Source: Bacteroidales bacterium UBA4230 (GTDB lineage: Bacteria; Bacteroidota; Bacteroidia; Bacteroidales; UBA932). From it: a stretch of 33,273 nt of DNA. The position numbers and the translations under genes were made by a program. The notes beneath the pieces were generated by a model. The model did no database searches. It saw only the letters and a program-made list of their open reading frames with translations, and had not been told where the DNA came from. How positions within the stretch are numbered: the stretch's first letter is position 1; each line of letters opens with the position of its first letter. The DNA lies in NCBI GenBank assembly GCA_002395605.1, contig DGXO01000019.1, positions 1 to 33,273 on the forward strand, read 5' to 3'. Of this stretch, positions 7,864 to 14,864 are shown one piece after another.

Positions 7864-9528
7864 ATGAAATCCTACAAAGAAGTAGCCCAAAGTTGGCTCG
7901 ACGGCAATTTTGACGCAGAAACCAAGGCAGAGGTAAAACATCTGATGGAAACCGATGAAACCACCCTCGAAGACGCCTTCTACCGCAATCTTGAATTCGG
8001 CACCGGCGGCCTTCGCGGCACTATGGGTGTTGGAACCAACCGCATGAACAAATACACCGTTGGCATGGCCACCCAGGGCCTCGCAAACTACATAAAGGCT
8101 CATGTGGAAGGCGCCGCAAGCGTGTGCATCAGCCACGACAGCCGCAACAATTCCCGTCTTTTCGCGGAAATTTCGGCCGAAGTCCTTTCCAACAACGGCA
8201 TCAAGGTGTATCTGTTTGAAAGCCTCCGCCCCACCCCGGAACTCAGCTACTCCATCCGCATCAAGAAGGCTACCGCCGGAATCATGGTCACGGCAAGCCA
8301 CAACCCAAAGGAATACAACGGCTACAAGGTCTTCTGGAGCGACGGCGGCCAGATCACCGCTCCCGTAGACAAAGACATCGTGGCCGAAGTAGGCAAGATA
8401 GAGGACCCCGCAGAGGTTCGTTTCCAGCCCGCCGCGGGCACCAAGAAAGCCCCCATTGAAATCATGGGCAAAGAGGTGGACGAGCTCTATCTGAGAGACC
8501 AGCTATCCCTCATGCTCTCCCCGGAGGCCGTGAAAAAGCACAGTGACCTCAAGATTGTCTACACTCCCCTCCACGGCTGCGGCGTGCACCTCATGCCGGA
8601 AGCCCTCAAGAGAATCGGCTTCAAGAACATTATCCACGTCCCTGAGCAGGAAGTCCCGGACGGCAACTTCCCCACCGTCGCCTCCCCCAACCCGGAAGAG
8701 CCCGCAGCAATGGCCATGGCCCTTGCCAAGGCCGATGAAACCGGTGCAGACCTCGTCCTCGCCACGGACCCGGATGCCGACCGCCTTGGAATCGCCGTAC
8801 GCGACAACGACGGCAACATGGTCCAGCTCACCGGCAACCAGACCTGGAGCTTCCTTACCTATTATATCCTCAAGCGCTGGCAGGAACTTGGCAAACTCAA
8901 CGGCAACCAGTACTGCGTAAAAACCATCGTCACCACGGAGCTCATCGCCGCCATCTGCAAGAGTTTCGGCGTAAAGTGCTACAACGTCCTCACCGGCTTC
9001 AAGTACATTGCCGAAGTTCAGAAACTGCAGGAAGGAAAGAGTGAATTCATCTGCGGCGGCGAAGAAAGCTACGGCTTCAACCTCGGTTGCTTTGTCCGCG
9101 ACAAGTGCGCCCAGGTAGCCGGTTGCGCAGTTGCCGAATGCGCCGCATGGGCCGCCGAGCAAGGCCTCACCCTCTATCAGCTCCTCCAGAAGGTGTACAA
9201 GGAATACGGTCTCTACGTAGAAAAGATGGTCTACATTGTCCGCAAGGGCAAATCCGGCGCAGAGGAAATCCAGAAAATCATGGCCGATTACCGCGCCTGC
9301 CCTCCCAAGGAAATCGCCGGCAGCCCCGTTGTCAAGGTCATCGACTACAACAAACCGGAAGAAACAGGCCTTCCTAAGAGCAACGTGCTCCAGTTCTACA
9401 ATGAGGCCGGAGACGTCGTAACCGTCCGTCCTTCCGGCACTGAGCCCAAGATCAAGTTCTACTTCGGCGCCAAGGGCTCTGACGCCCCCGCCAAGATAGA
9501 CGCCCTCAAGGCCCAGTTCATAAGCTAA
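7864..9528 (+). CDS. Phospho-sugar mutase (phosphoglucomutase/phosphomannomutase family)
   Basis: A 554-residue alpha-D-phosphohexomutase that interconverts hexose-1- and hexose-6-phosphates (glucose and/or mannose), linking glycolysis to nucleotide-sugar synthesis. All four family signatures are seen: the catalytic phosphoserine loop TASHNPKEYNGYK (Ser145), the metal loop DPDADR (302-307), the sugar loop GEESYGF (399-405) and the phosphate loop RPSGTEPK (522-529). Length and N-terminal GTGGLRGTMGVG match the long bacterial PgcA-like group rather than ManB. The ATG at 7864 is chosen because homology begins there (MKSYKEVAQSWL) and a promoter lies just before; the open frame continues upstream without meaning. 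A terminator follows at 9538-9579. Confidence 0.93.
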   Translation: MKSYKEVAQSWLDGNFDAETKAEVKHLMETDETTLEDAFYRNLEFGTGGLRGTMGVGTNRMNKYTVGMATQGLANYIKAHVEGAASVCISHDSRNNSRLFAEISAEVLSNNGIKVYLFESLRPTPELSYSIRIKKATAGIMVTASHNPKEYNGYKVFWSDGGQITAPVDKDIVAEVGKIEDPAEVRFQPAAGTKKAPIEIMGKEVDELYLRDQLSLMLSPEAVKKHSDLKIVYTPLHGCGVHLMPEALKRIGFKNIIHVPEQEVPDGNFPTVASPNPEEPAAMAMALAKADETGADLVLATDPDADRLGIAVRDNDGNMVQLTGNQTWSFLTYYILKRWQELGKLNGNQYCVKTIVTTELIAAICKSFGVKCYNVLTGFKYIAEVQKLQEGKSEFICGGEESYGFNLGCFVRDKCAQVAGCAVAECAAWAAEQGLTLYQLLQKVYKEYGLYVEKMVYIVRKGKSGAEEIQKIMADYRACPPKEIAGSPVVKVIDYNKPEETGLPKSNVLQFYNEAGDVVTVRPSGTEPKIKFYFGAKGSDAPAKIDALKAQFIS

Positions 9529-9537
9529 GTGATTTTA

Positions 9538-9579
9538 ATACGGGATTTCTTGCATCTTTGCAGGAAATCCCGTATTTTT
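9538..9579 (+). terminator. Rho-independent terminator of the phosphohexomutase gene
   Basis: A perfect 12-bp stem, ATACGGGATTTC (9538-9549) with GAAATCCCGTAT (9564-9575), closes a 14-nt loop and runs into five T. The 3' arm and T tract also hold the -7 box of the tRNA promoter. Confidence 0.8.
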
Positions 9580-9580
9580 G
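9550..9580 (+). promoter_or_regulatory. tRNA-Ala promoter inside the upstream terminator
   Basis: TTG (9550-9552), a 20-bp spacer and TATTTTTG (9573-9580), 13 nt before the tRNA. The promoter occupies the loop and 3' arm of the preceding terminator hairpin. Confidence 0.6.
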
Positions 9581-9593
9581 CACTCCCAAAACC

Positions 9594-9667
9594 GGGGTAT
9601 TAGCTCAGTTGGCTAGAGCGATAGGTTCGCAATCTATAGGTCAGGGGTTCGACTCCCCTATACTCCA
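9594..9667 (+). tRNA. tRNA-Ala, anticodon CGC
   Basis: A full cloverleaf: acceptor GGGGTAT/ATACTCC, D stem GCTC/GAGC, anticodon stem ATAGG/TCTAT around loop TTCGCAA (anticodon CGC, reads GCG), T stem AGGGG/CCCCT, discriminator A. The G3:U70 pair, the alanine identity element, is present. CCA is not encoded. The last nine bases plus three downstream recur at 19472-19483. Confidence 0.92.
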
Positions 9668-9670
9668 CAA
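9659..9670 (+). repeat. Left 12-bp direct repeat (attL-like, tRNA-Ala 3' end)
   Basis: TATACTCCACAA covers the 3' end of the tRNA-Ala gene and is repeated exactly at 19472-19483. tRNA 3' ends are the favoured integration site of tyrosine-recombinase islands. No integrase lies between the copies. Confidence 0.5.
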
Positions 9671-9701
9671 AATACGCTAAAGAACAGCGAATTACGATTT
9701 T

Positions 9702-9737
9702 TACGCATAAACTCACCTTGTTTATGCGTATTTTTTT
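9702..9737 (+). terminator. Rho-independent terminator after tRNA-Ala
   Basis: An 11-bp perfect stem TACGCATAAAC (9702-9712) with GTTTATGCGTA (9720-9730), a 7-nt loop and seven T. It lies directly after the stop codon of the converging ABC ATPase gene, but there is no T tract on that strand. Confidence 0.88.
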
Positions 9738-10407
9738 AGGTGAACAGATCCTCAGCCCTAAGATACCCGTGGCGGACCAAATCTTCCCGGCTCCGGACAG
9801 GACTGGTGTAACCGTCGGCAATCACGAAAAGGTTATCCGCCACGGAGGAGATGGCGTCATAGTTATGGTCCGTGACGATGATGCCGTGGTCCTTGCTGCA
9901 TTCCTGGATTAGCGCCTTTACCTCATCAATGTTCACGGGATCGACTTGTGTAAACGGCTCGTCCAGGATGTAGAAAGGAGCGTCGCTCAGAAGCACCAGG
10001 TACAATTCTACCAGCCGTGCTTCACCACCGGAGAGTTCATAGATATGAGAATCGTAATGGCGGGAAAACTTTGGCACCCTATTGACAAAGGTCCAGTAGT
10101 TCACACCATACAAGTCAAAGGCCCGGTGAAGTTGCATCCCTTCCGGAATAAGTCGGCCTTGAGGCAAGTACTTGATGTATCGGCCGATGGTCTGCCTGTC
10201 GACAGGTTTTTCATCGATGCTCACCATCACGTTCTCTACCCGGAGGCCGCCCATGAGAGCACGGAACATGCAGGACTTGCCGGCACCGTTGCGACCAAGA
10301 AGGCCGGTGACCATCCCGGTTTCGGAGGTGATATACCCGCCGCTAAGGACCGTCTTCTGACTAAAGCGAACCACCACGCTGTCCACTATGAGTTTGTGTT
10401 TATCCAT
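9736..10407 (-). CDS. ABC transporter ATP-binding protein
   Basis: A 223-residue ABC nucleotide-binding domain. Walker A is GRNGAGKS (38-45), signature LSGGE (125-129), Walker B FYILDEP (145-151), and the switch His181 lies in IIVTDHNYD. The Q-loop region (YLPQGRLIPEG) is short and the sequence between it and the signature is unusual. The TDHN ending resembles LptB-type ATPases, but overall this is a divergent ATPase. It overlaps the small membrane-protein gene upstream by 8 bp, so the two are translationally coupled and probably form one transporter-like complex. It is the last gene of the five-gene sigma factor operon that starts at 12088. The substrate is unknown. Confidence 0.85.
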   Translation of the reverse strand: MDKHKLIVDSVVVRFSQKTVLSGGYITSETGMVTGLLGRNGAGKSCMFRALMGGLRVENVMVSIDEKPVDRQTIGRYIKYLPQGRLIPEGMQLHRAFDLYGVNYWTFVNRVPKFSRHYDSHIYELSGGEARLVELYLVLLSDAPFYILDEPFTQVDPVNIDEVKALIQECSKDHGIIVTDHNYDAISSVADNLFVIADGYTSPVRSREDLVRHGYLRAEDLFT

Positions 10408-10717
10408 AGATCAGGAGCGTGACGGTCATGAGGATGGCAAGTGAGAGAAAGTCTATCAGAATGACACTGATGAGCAATTTCCTGCGTGAAAGGCCCAGGT
10501 TGATGTAGAAAAAGATGGCATCCCTGTCACGGAATTGCTTCACCAAAAACAGGGTAATGGCCATAAGGACCCCTTTCAGAATAAAAGAATCTACCATGAA
10601 CGTGTAAGAGAATCCTAAGGTTTGGAGACCTGCGCACACAAGGTTATACACCGCACCAATCAGGAAAATGCCTTTCCCATAGCGCCAGGTGAGTGATATG
10701 CGGTCCCGGAGGGTCAT
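10400..10717 (-). CDS. Small inner-membrane protein, partner of the ABC ATPase
   Basis: 105 residues with about three predicted membrane helices (about 17-37, 41-60 and 82-104) separated by a basic loop (KQFRDRD and LGLSRRK). The YINLGLSRRKLLISVILID segment resembles the cytoplasmic coupling-helix plus TM arrangement seen in small ABC-2 type permease subunits (inference). It overlaps the ATPase gene by 8 bp. It is too short to be a whole ordinary permease, so it may oligomerise or work with the other membrane proteins of the operon. I do not recognise a named family. Confidence 0.65.
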   Translation of the reverse strand: MTLRDRISLTWRYGKGIFLIGAVYNLVCAGLQTLGFSYTFMVDSFILKGVLMAITLFLVKQFRDRDAIFFYINLGLSRRKLLISVILIDFLSLAILMTVTLLIYG

Positions 10718-10787
10718 TCTTCGTCAGTAGTAAACCAGGCCGATGATTCCCGCAAAAATCAAGCCTACAGAAACAGGCCCGCCGTAA

Positions 10788-11150
10788 TTACAGCGCCTCC
10801 TTCTTCCTGCTCATAAACACCACGCCCAGGGCAATGGCACATCCGGCGATGAGGGCAATCAGGAACTCCTTCCATTCTTGTATTCCGGCCACAGCTCTGG
10901 CAAGGGCCGATGAGTTCACCTCAATGGACGGCAGCTGATAGAATAGCACCAACAACGTGGCCAGGCAGCCCAGCACAAGCCCGGCGCCCAGTGCAATAAT
11001 AAGCGCTACCCGTCCGCGGTGCCGGTCCTCATCGACACACTTCTTCACCCCTTCCACGTTGCAGAGGCGGGCGTTGGTCTCTACCAGGAACTGGCCTTCT
11101 TCCGGCATTTCCGGCTTGTTGTCTCGAAGGTATTGTTCGATGTCCATCAT
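10788..11150 (-). CDS. Two-TM membrane protein next to sigma factor (putative anti-sigma/regulator)
   Basis: 120 residues: a soluble N-terminal segment of about 47 residues (MMDIEQYLRDNKPEMPEEGQ, with Cys30 and Cys38), then two membrane helices (about 48-71 and 95-113) with a short periplasmic loop, and a basic C-terminus SRKKEAL. The gene starts within the stop codon of the ECF sigma gene (ATGA overlap, 11147-11150). Position and topology (short cytoplasmic domain followed by TM) fit an anti-sigma-like regulator, but there is no HxxxCxxC zinc motif, so this is inference from context. A further open frame, which would add NYGGPVSVGLIFAGIIGLVY, follows its stop in another frame. Confidence 0.65.
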   Translation of the reverse strand: MMDIEQYLRDNKPEMPEEGQFLVETNARLCNVEGVKKCVDEDRHRGRVALIIALGAGLVLGCLATLLVLFYQLPSIEVNSSALARAVAGIQEWKEFLIALIAGCAIALGVVFMSRKKEAL

Positions 11151-11623
11151 AAGCGAATGTGTTCTTTAAGGTGTTTGCGACCAACTGATAGATAATACTT
11201 TACGGTTCCGACAGGGATGTCCATGATTGCAGCTATTTCCTTGACCGGCAGGTCCTCGAAATAATGCAGGACTATGGCCGCGCGTTCCTTCTTAGGAATC
11301 CTGGAGAGTGCCCGTTTCAGGTCCTCATGTCTGAATGCGGCATCCGATTCTTCCTTGCCGGCAACGTGCAAGGACTCCGGAGCATTCAAATCAACCGCCG
11401 GCGGAGGAACCCGCCGCAGGTTGTCGATAAAGCAGTTGTAGGCAATCCGGAACAGCCAGGCCTTGAAACTGCCCGCGAAACGGTCCGACATTACATAGGC
11501 CCGCACCAGCGCTTCCTGCGCAATGTCATCGGCCAGGGCGGCATCCCCGCATAGCGATGCCAGGAACCGCCGCAGCTGCCCCTGACACGCCCTCGCTTCG
11601 GAGATGAACCGCTCCCGGGTCAT
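11147..11623 (-). CDS. ECF-type RNA polymerase sigma factor
   Basis: A 158-residue sigma70-family factor. Region 2 spans about 9-77: the core-binding helix ADDIAQEALVRAYVMSDRF and the -10-recognition part FKAWLFRIAYNCFIDNLRR. A variable linker (PPPAVDLNAPESLHVAGKEE) leads to region 4 at about 103-155 with helix-turn-helix PVKEIAAIMDIPVGTVKYYL. It starts 3 bp after the DUF6249 gene and overlaps the next gene by 4 bp, so it is translated within an operon. It directs transcription of unknown target promoters. The divergent gene at 12315 also encodes a sigma factor, so the two could control each other (inference). Confidence 0.92.
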   Translation of the reverse strand: MTRERFISEARACQGQLRRFLASLCGDAALADDIAQEALVRAYVMSDRFAGSFKAWLFRIAYNCFIDNLRRVPPPAVDLNAPESLHVAGKEESDAAFRHEDLKRALSRIPKKERAAIVLHYFEDLPVKEIAAIMDIPVGTVKYYLSVGRKHLKEHIRL

Positions 11624-11626
11624 TCG

Positions 11627-12088
11627 TTATTTTCCTTCGACAATCTGTTTCTCTTCGGCTGCGATTTCCTTTGCAAGCATTTTCTTTCCGGAGAAATAGA
11701 CAATGAAGAGTGCGACGCCTACGGCAAGGAGAATCCCGCCAAGCAGGGTTGTCATGATAATAACATCGTCATTTTTCGACCAATCGAGGGTGCAGCCCAT
11801 ATAGATTGCCACTGAAAGAACAGCCACGCCAAGCAAGCCAGTTACGCAGGCACCGGTCAATCGGCCCAGAAGACGCTCTTTGATGGTTTTGCTATTGCTC
11901 TGGGACTTGAAGAAGTCGCTATCAATCTTGGCTCCATTATCCAGAGCCTTGAGCATAATCTCAGCCTTGCGGTTGGTCTCGTTTTGCTTCACCCTCCCGA
12001 TCAGCCAGACAATCAACGCAGGCAGTACGACGCAGATGCTGATGGGAATCAATGCCTGAAAAAATTCCGCGATAAGTTTATAAACCAT
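11627..12088 (-). CDS. DUF6249-like membrane protein
   Basis: 153 residues from the ATG at 12088 (MVYKLIAEFFQALIPISI); the longer frame would need a TTG at 12151. TM1 covers about 8-30 (ALIPISICVVLPALIVWLIG). A soluble charged stretch follows with the duplicated pattern KAEIMLKALDNGAKIDSDFF typical of DUF6249, then two more helices at about 83-101 and 112-132 and a Lys/Glu-rich tail. DUF6249 proteins commonly accompany sigma factor genes in Bacteroidota. It is the first gene of the sigma operon. Its function is unknown; a membrane sensor or anchor for the operon is inference. It has a leader of about 95 nt from the -7 box at 12196-12189. Confidence 0.75.
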   Translation of the reverse strand: MVYKLIAEFFQALIPISICVVLPALIVWLIGRVKQNETNRKAEIMLKALDNGAKIDSDFFKSQSNSKTIKERLLGRLTGACVTGLLGVAVLSVAIYMGCTLDWSKNDDVIIMTTLLGGILLAVGVALFIVYFSGKKMLAKEIAAEEKQIVEGK

Positions 12089-12188
12089 AACTGTATCAAT
12101 AAAATGTTCAACATGGCCCGTTTCCGGGGCGGTTACATAGCTATAACGCAAAACCCGCCCGAAAGGTTGGAAAAAAATGAAAATTTCT

Positions 12189-12196
12189 CAAATATA
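12189..12196 (-). promoter_or_regulatory. -7 box of the DUF6249-sigma-ABC operon
   Basis: TATATTTG on the minus strand, a perfect TAnnTTTG. No TTTG is obvious 19-20 bp upstream. It is divergent from the promoter of the sigma-barrel gene, 79 bp away. Confidence 0.5.
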
Positions 12197-12275
12197 TCCA
12201 TCTTCCACCACACGGGCAAATCTGTGCCTACATCTTACTGACTCACTTTTTTCTGCCCCCTCACGCAGTATTTCG

Positions 12276-12283
12276 TAAATTTG
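12276..12283 (+). promoter_or_regulatory. -7 box of the sigma-barrel fusion gene
   Basis: TAAATTTG, a perfect TAnnTTTG, 31 nt before the ATG at 12315. No good -33 element is seen 19-21 bp upstream, so the gene could depend on an alternative factor. Confidence 0.55.
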
Positions 12284-12314
12284 CAGTCTATAATATAAAT
12301 AGGCTCAAGGCTGC

Positions 12315-14012
12315 ATGGACAAAAGACAACTCGTGGATGGCTGCAAACGTGGGGACTCCGCTTCAGTGGAGGCCCTCTATCGCAGTTATTCCGGGAAACT
12401 CATGGGGATATGCCGGCATTATGTGGACTCCCAGGAGGTAGCTGAAGATCTGCTGCATGATGCTTTCATCGTCATTTTGTCCTCTATCGGCCAGCTAAAG
12501 AATCCCGATAAGCTGGATGCCTGGATGGGGGTCGTCGTGAAGAATATGGCCATCGACTATCTTAAGGAGAGCCGGCATTTCACGCATCCGCAGGAGGACT
12601 TGGACATGGAGGATGTACCGGATGAGCCGATGTATCCCGTGCCTCCGTATGAAGATTTGATGGCGCTGATTGACCGCCTGCCGGAGCAGTACGGGAAGGT
12701 GTTCCGCCTGTCCGTGCTGGAGGGACTTTCGCACAAGGAGATTGGGGCTCTGCTGCATATCGGGGAAAAATCGTCTTCATCCAATCTTTTCCGGGCCCGC
12801 CAGGTGCTACAGAAGGAATTAAAGCAGTATTGGCTGGCGCTTTTAGCGCTGATTGCATTGATTGTCACGCCGCTGCTGCTACATAAAGAGGCGGAACCGA
12901 CACCTGGTCCTAATGAACCTGTGGTAGTGAATAATGGCGCAGACAGCATAGAAGTCGTAATTCCGGTGGACTCGTTGTCTGTTCCTGCAACTCCGACACG
13001 AATGGAGCGTATCCGGACAGCGGAAGCCAGTCCCCTTGATACAACTCCGGAGTCCACCAATGCGGAAGCGATTAGGCATAGACTGATGCCGATAGATATC
13101 AGTCCTATACCAATTGTCACTCTCCAGGCATCCACGCAGGAGCCCATCATTCAGAGGCCTGAACAACAGGCAACTACATTCAGCCAGCCTCTACTGGCCG
13201 ATGCTATCGGCCACCAAAAGAAGAACCTTCTTGGACTTCTGCCGTCCATCTCGGCACTCCCTGGCCCTATTGCGGGTGCCGCTCCTATTGTGATGGGCTC
13301 CGGTATTCTGGCCGATGCATCCTCCTTTGTCATGGCACCGGATACAAAGGTGACGGACTGGGGCGATTTCCTCGCTGCAGTGCAATCAATGGAAGGCCAT
13401 TATAGCACCGGCGATTCCCTTGCTTACTATAATTCACTGCTGGATATCGCAGAACGGTTAGCCGTCCCTGACGTTATGGCCCCGAATCCGAAGCCGGTAG
13501 AAGAGAAGGCCGAATATGAAAGACCTTTCACGCTGGGACTCAGCGCAAGCATCGGCCTGAATGACCGCTGGAGCATACTGACCGGCCTGGAGTACACACG
13601 GCTGCGCAGTTCGCACACCATCGGCCTCGATACGCTTTATATCAAGAACCGACAGACCATACATTATGTGGGTGTTCCTTTCGGCCTCTCCTATACGGTC
13701 TGGTCCAAGGGAAATCTGCACCTGAATGCATCGGCCTTTGGCAAGCTGGAGATTCCGGTTGCCGGCATCCAAAACAGCGAGCATCATAATGGCGTGGCGT
13801 ATACGTATCAGAATACGATGAAGTTCAAGGCTCCTGTTCAGCTGTCGGCAGGTGCCGGTATCGGCCTCCAGTACAACCTGACGCCATGGATTGGCCTGTA
13901 TGTAGAACCTCAGATACGATATTACTTTGATACCGCAGGCGGCATCAAAACCATCCGCCAGGTACAGCCCGTCGAGTTTGCCGTCCCGTTCGGCGTGCGG
14001 CTGACATTCTGA
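12315..14012 (+). CDS. ECF sigma factor fused to a TM helix, periplasmic linker and outer-membrane beta-barrel
   Basis: A single 565-residue frame with four parts. (1) Residues 1-170 form a complete ECF sigma factor: region 2 (about 13-85, VAEDLLHDAFIVILSSIGQL and DAWMGVVVKNMAIDYLK) and region 4 (about 112-168, IDRLPEQYGKVFRLSVLEGL followed by the helix-turn-helix SHKEIGALLHIGEKSSSSNL). (2) Residues 172-189 (YWLALLALIALIVTPLLL) form one membrane helix. (3) Residues 190-403 form a low-complexity, Pro/Thr/Ser-rich periplasmic part with a short ordered segment near 348-382. (4) Residues 404-565 form an OmpA/porin-like beta-barrel with alternating strands, ending RLTF with a C-terminal Phe, as BAM substrates do. 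The topology implies that one chain spans both membranes. The layout is like Bacteroides dual-membrane-spanning anti-sigma factors (Dma), but the cytoplasmic domain is the sigma factor itself. Release by proteolysis would be needed to free the sigma domain (inference). Confidence 0.85.
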   Translation: MDKRQLVDGCKRGDSASVEALYRSYSGKLMGICRHYVDSQEVAEDLLHDAFIVILSSIGQLKNPDKLDAWMGVVVKNMAIDYLKESRHFTHPQEDLDMEDVPDEPMYPVPPYEDLMALIDRLPEQYGKVFRLSVLEGLSHKEIGALLHIGEKSSSSNLFRARQVLQKELKQYWLALLALIALIVTPLLLHKEAEPTPGPNEPVVVNNGADSIEVVIPVDSLSVPATPTRMERIRTAEASPLDTTPESTNAEAIRHRLMPIDISPIPIVTLQASTQEPIIQRPEQQATTFSQPLLADAIGHQKKNLLGLLPSISALPGPIAGAAPIVMGSGILADASSFVMAPDTKVTDWGDFLAAVQSMEGHYSTGDSLAYYNSLLDIAERLAVPDVMAPNPKPVEEKAEYERPFTLGLSASIGLNDRWSILTGLEYTRLRSSHTIGLDTLYIKNRQTIHYVGVPFGLSYTVWSKGNLHLNASAFGKLEIPVAGIQNSEHHNGVAYTYQNTMKFKAPVQLSAGAGIGLQYNLTPWIGLYVEPQIRYYFDTAGGIKTIRQVQPVEFAVPFGVRLTF

Positions 14013-14061
14013 GGCACGCAGTATTTTCCTGTCCGTTCAGTCATATAGAAAAACGGAACGG

Positions 14062-14844
14062 ATGGGAAACAGATATCAGGACAGACATCAATACTTTGAT
14101 GAGTTGGTGGAGACCTCAACGGCCTTCTATGTCGATTATATCCGCCGGTTCATCCCTATTGCCGGTGGCACCCGTATCCTGGAAGTGGGATGTGGCGAAG
14201 GCGGGAATCTCCTGCCATTTGCGCTGATTGGCTGCGAAGTGACCGGGGTTGACTTTTCCGCAAAGAAGATTGAAAATGCCAGGAACTATTTCCGGTTGAA
14301 TGGTGCAGATGGAGCATTCTTTTGTGCCGATTTCTTTGATTTCCAGCTTCCGGAAAAGCCTTTTGAAGTGGTGCTGGTACATGACGTAATGGAGCATATT
14401 GCTCCGGAAGACAAAGGCCGGTTCCTGGAGCAGATTCGCGCATTTCTGGCACCTGGTGGGGTGGCTTTCCTCGCTTTCCCGGCTTGGCAGATGCCTTTCG
14501 GCGGCCATCAACAGACCTGTTCCCGGAAAGTACTCCGCGTCCTGCCGTGGATACACCTGTTGCCGAAGCCTCTGTACCGGGGAATCCTTCGCCTGTTCAA
14601 AGACACCGAAGGACATATTGAGGAACTGATGTACATCCGCCGTTCCAGGATGACCGTAGAGAAGTTTGAAAAGCTTTGTCAGATGAAAGGTTGCAAGGTG
14701 CTGGACCGGACGCTCTGGCTCATCAATCCCCACTACAAAGCCAAGTTCGGACTGCACCCTGTCAAACTGAAGCTGGGTATGGACAGGATTCCTTATCTGC
14801 GGAACTGGTTCTCGACAAGCTGCTGGTATGTTGTAACATTTTGA
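14062..14844 (+). CDS. Class I SAM-dependent methyltransferase (UbiG-like)
   Basis: A 260-residue cytoplasmic methyltransferase. Motif I is ILEVGCGEGGNL (about 39-50), the acidic residue of motif II is in VTGVDFS, and motif IV/post-I is VVLVHDVMEHI with the D-x-x-E-H pattern of UbiG/methyltransferase_11 proteins. Beyond residue 150 there is a family-specific C-terminal region with a basic, aromatic end (YKAKFGLHPVKLKLGMDRIP). The type is usually found in small-molecule or glycan O-methylation; the substrate cannot be read from the sequence. It starts 49 bp after the sigma-barrel gene with no promoter between them, so it may be co-transcribed. The serpin promoter begins at its stop codon. Confidence 0.85.
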   Translation: MGNRYQDRHQYFDELVETSTAFYVDYIRRFIPIAGGTRILEVGCGEGGNLLPFALIGCEVTGVDFSAKKIENARNYFRLNGADGAFFCADFFDFQLPEKPFEVVLVHDVMEHIAPEDKGRFLEQIRAFLAPGGVAFLAFPAWQMPFGGHQQTCSRKVLRVLPWIHLLPKPLYRGILRLFKDTEGHIEELMYIRRSRMTVEKFEKLCQMKGCKVLDRTLWLINPHYKAKFGLHPVKLKLGMDRIPYLRNWFSTSCWYVVTF

Positions 14845-14852
14845 TAACTTTG
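14845..14852 (+). promoter_or_regulatory. -7 box of the serpin gene
   Basis: TAACTTTG immediately follows the stop of the methyltransferase and lies 12 nt before the serpin ATG at 14865. There is no TTTG at the expected distance upstream. Confidence 0.55.
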
Positions 14853-14864
14853 CATTTGGATATT

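Noticed and set aside
9600..9821. Minus-strand frame of 73 codons ending VEYRGVEPLTYRLRTYRSSQ
   Set aside because: It is the reverse complement of the tRNA-Ala gene; this peptide is a familiar tRNA shadow, not a protein.
11147..14012. The two sigma genes as a simple duplicated pair
   Set aside because: They differ in length, linker and region 4 sequence and are divergently oriented; only one has the TM-barrel extension.
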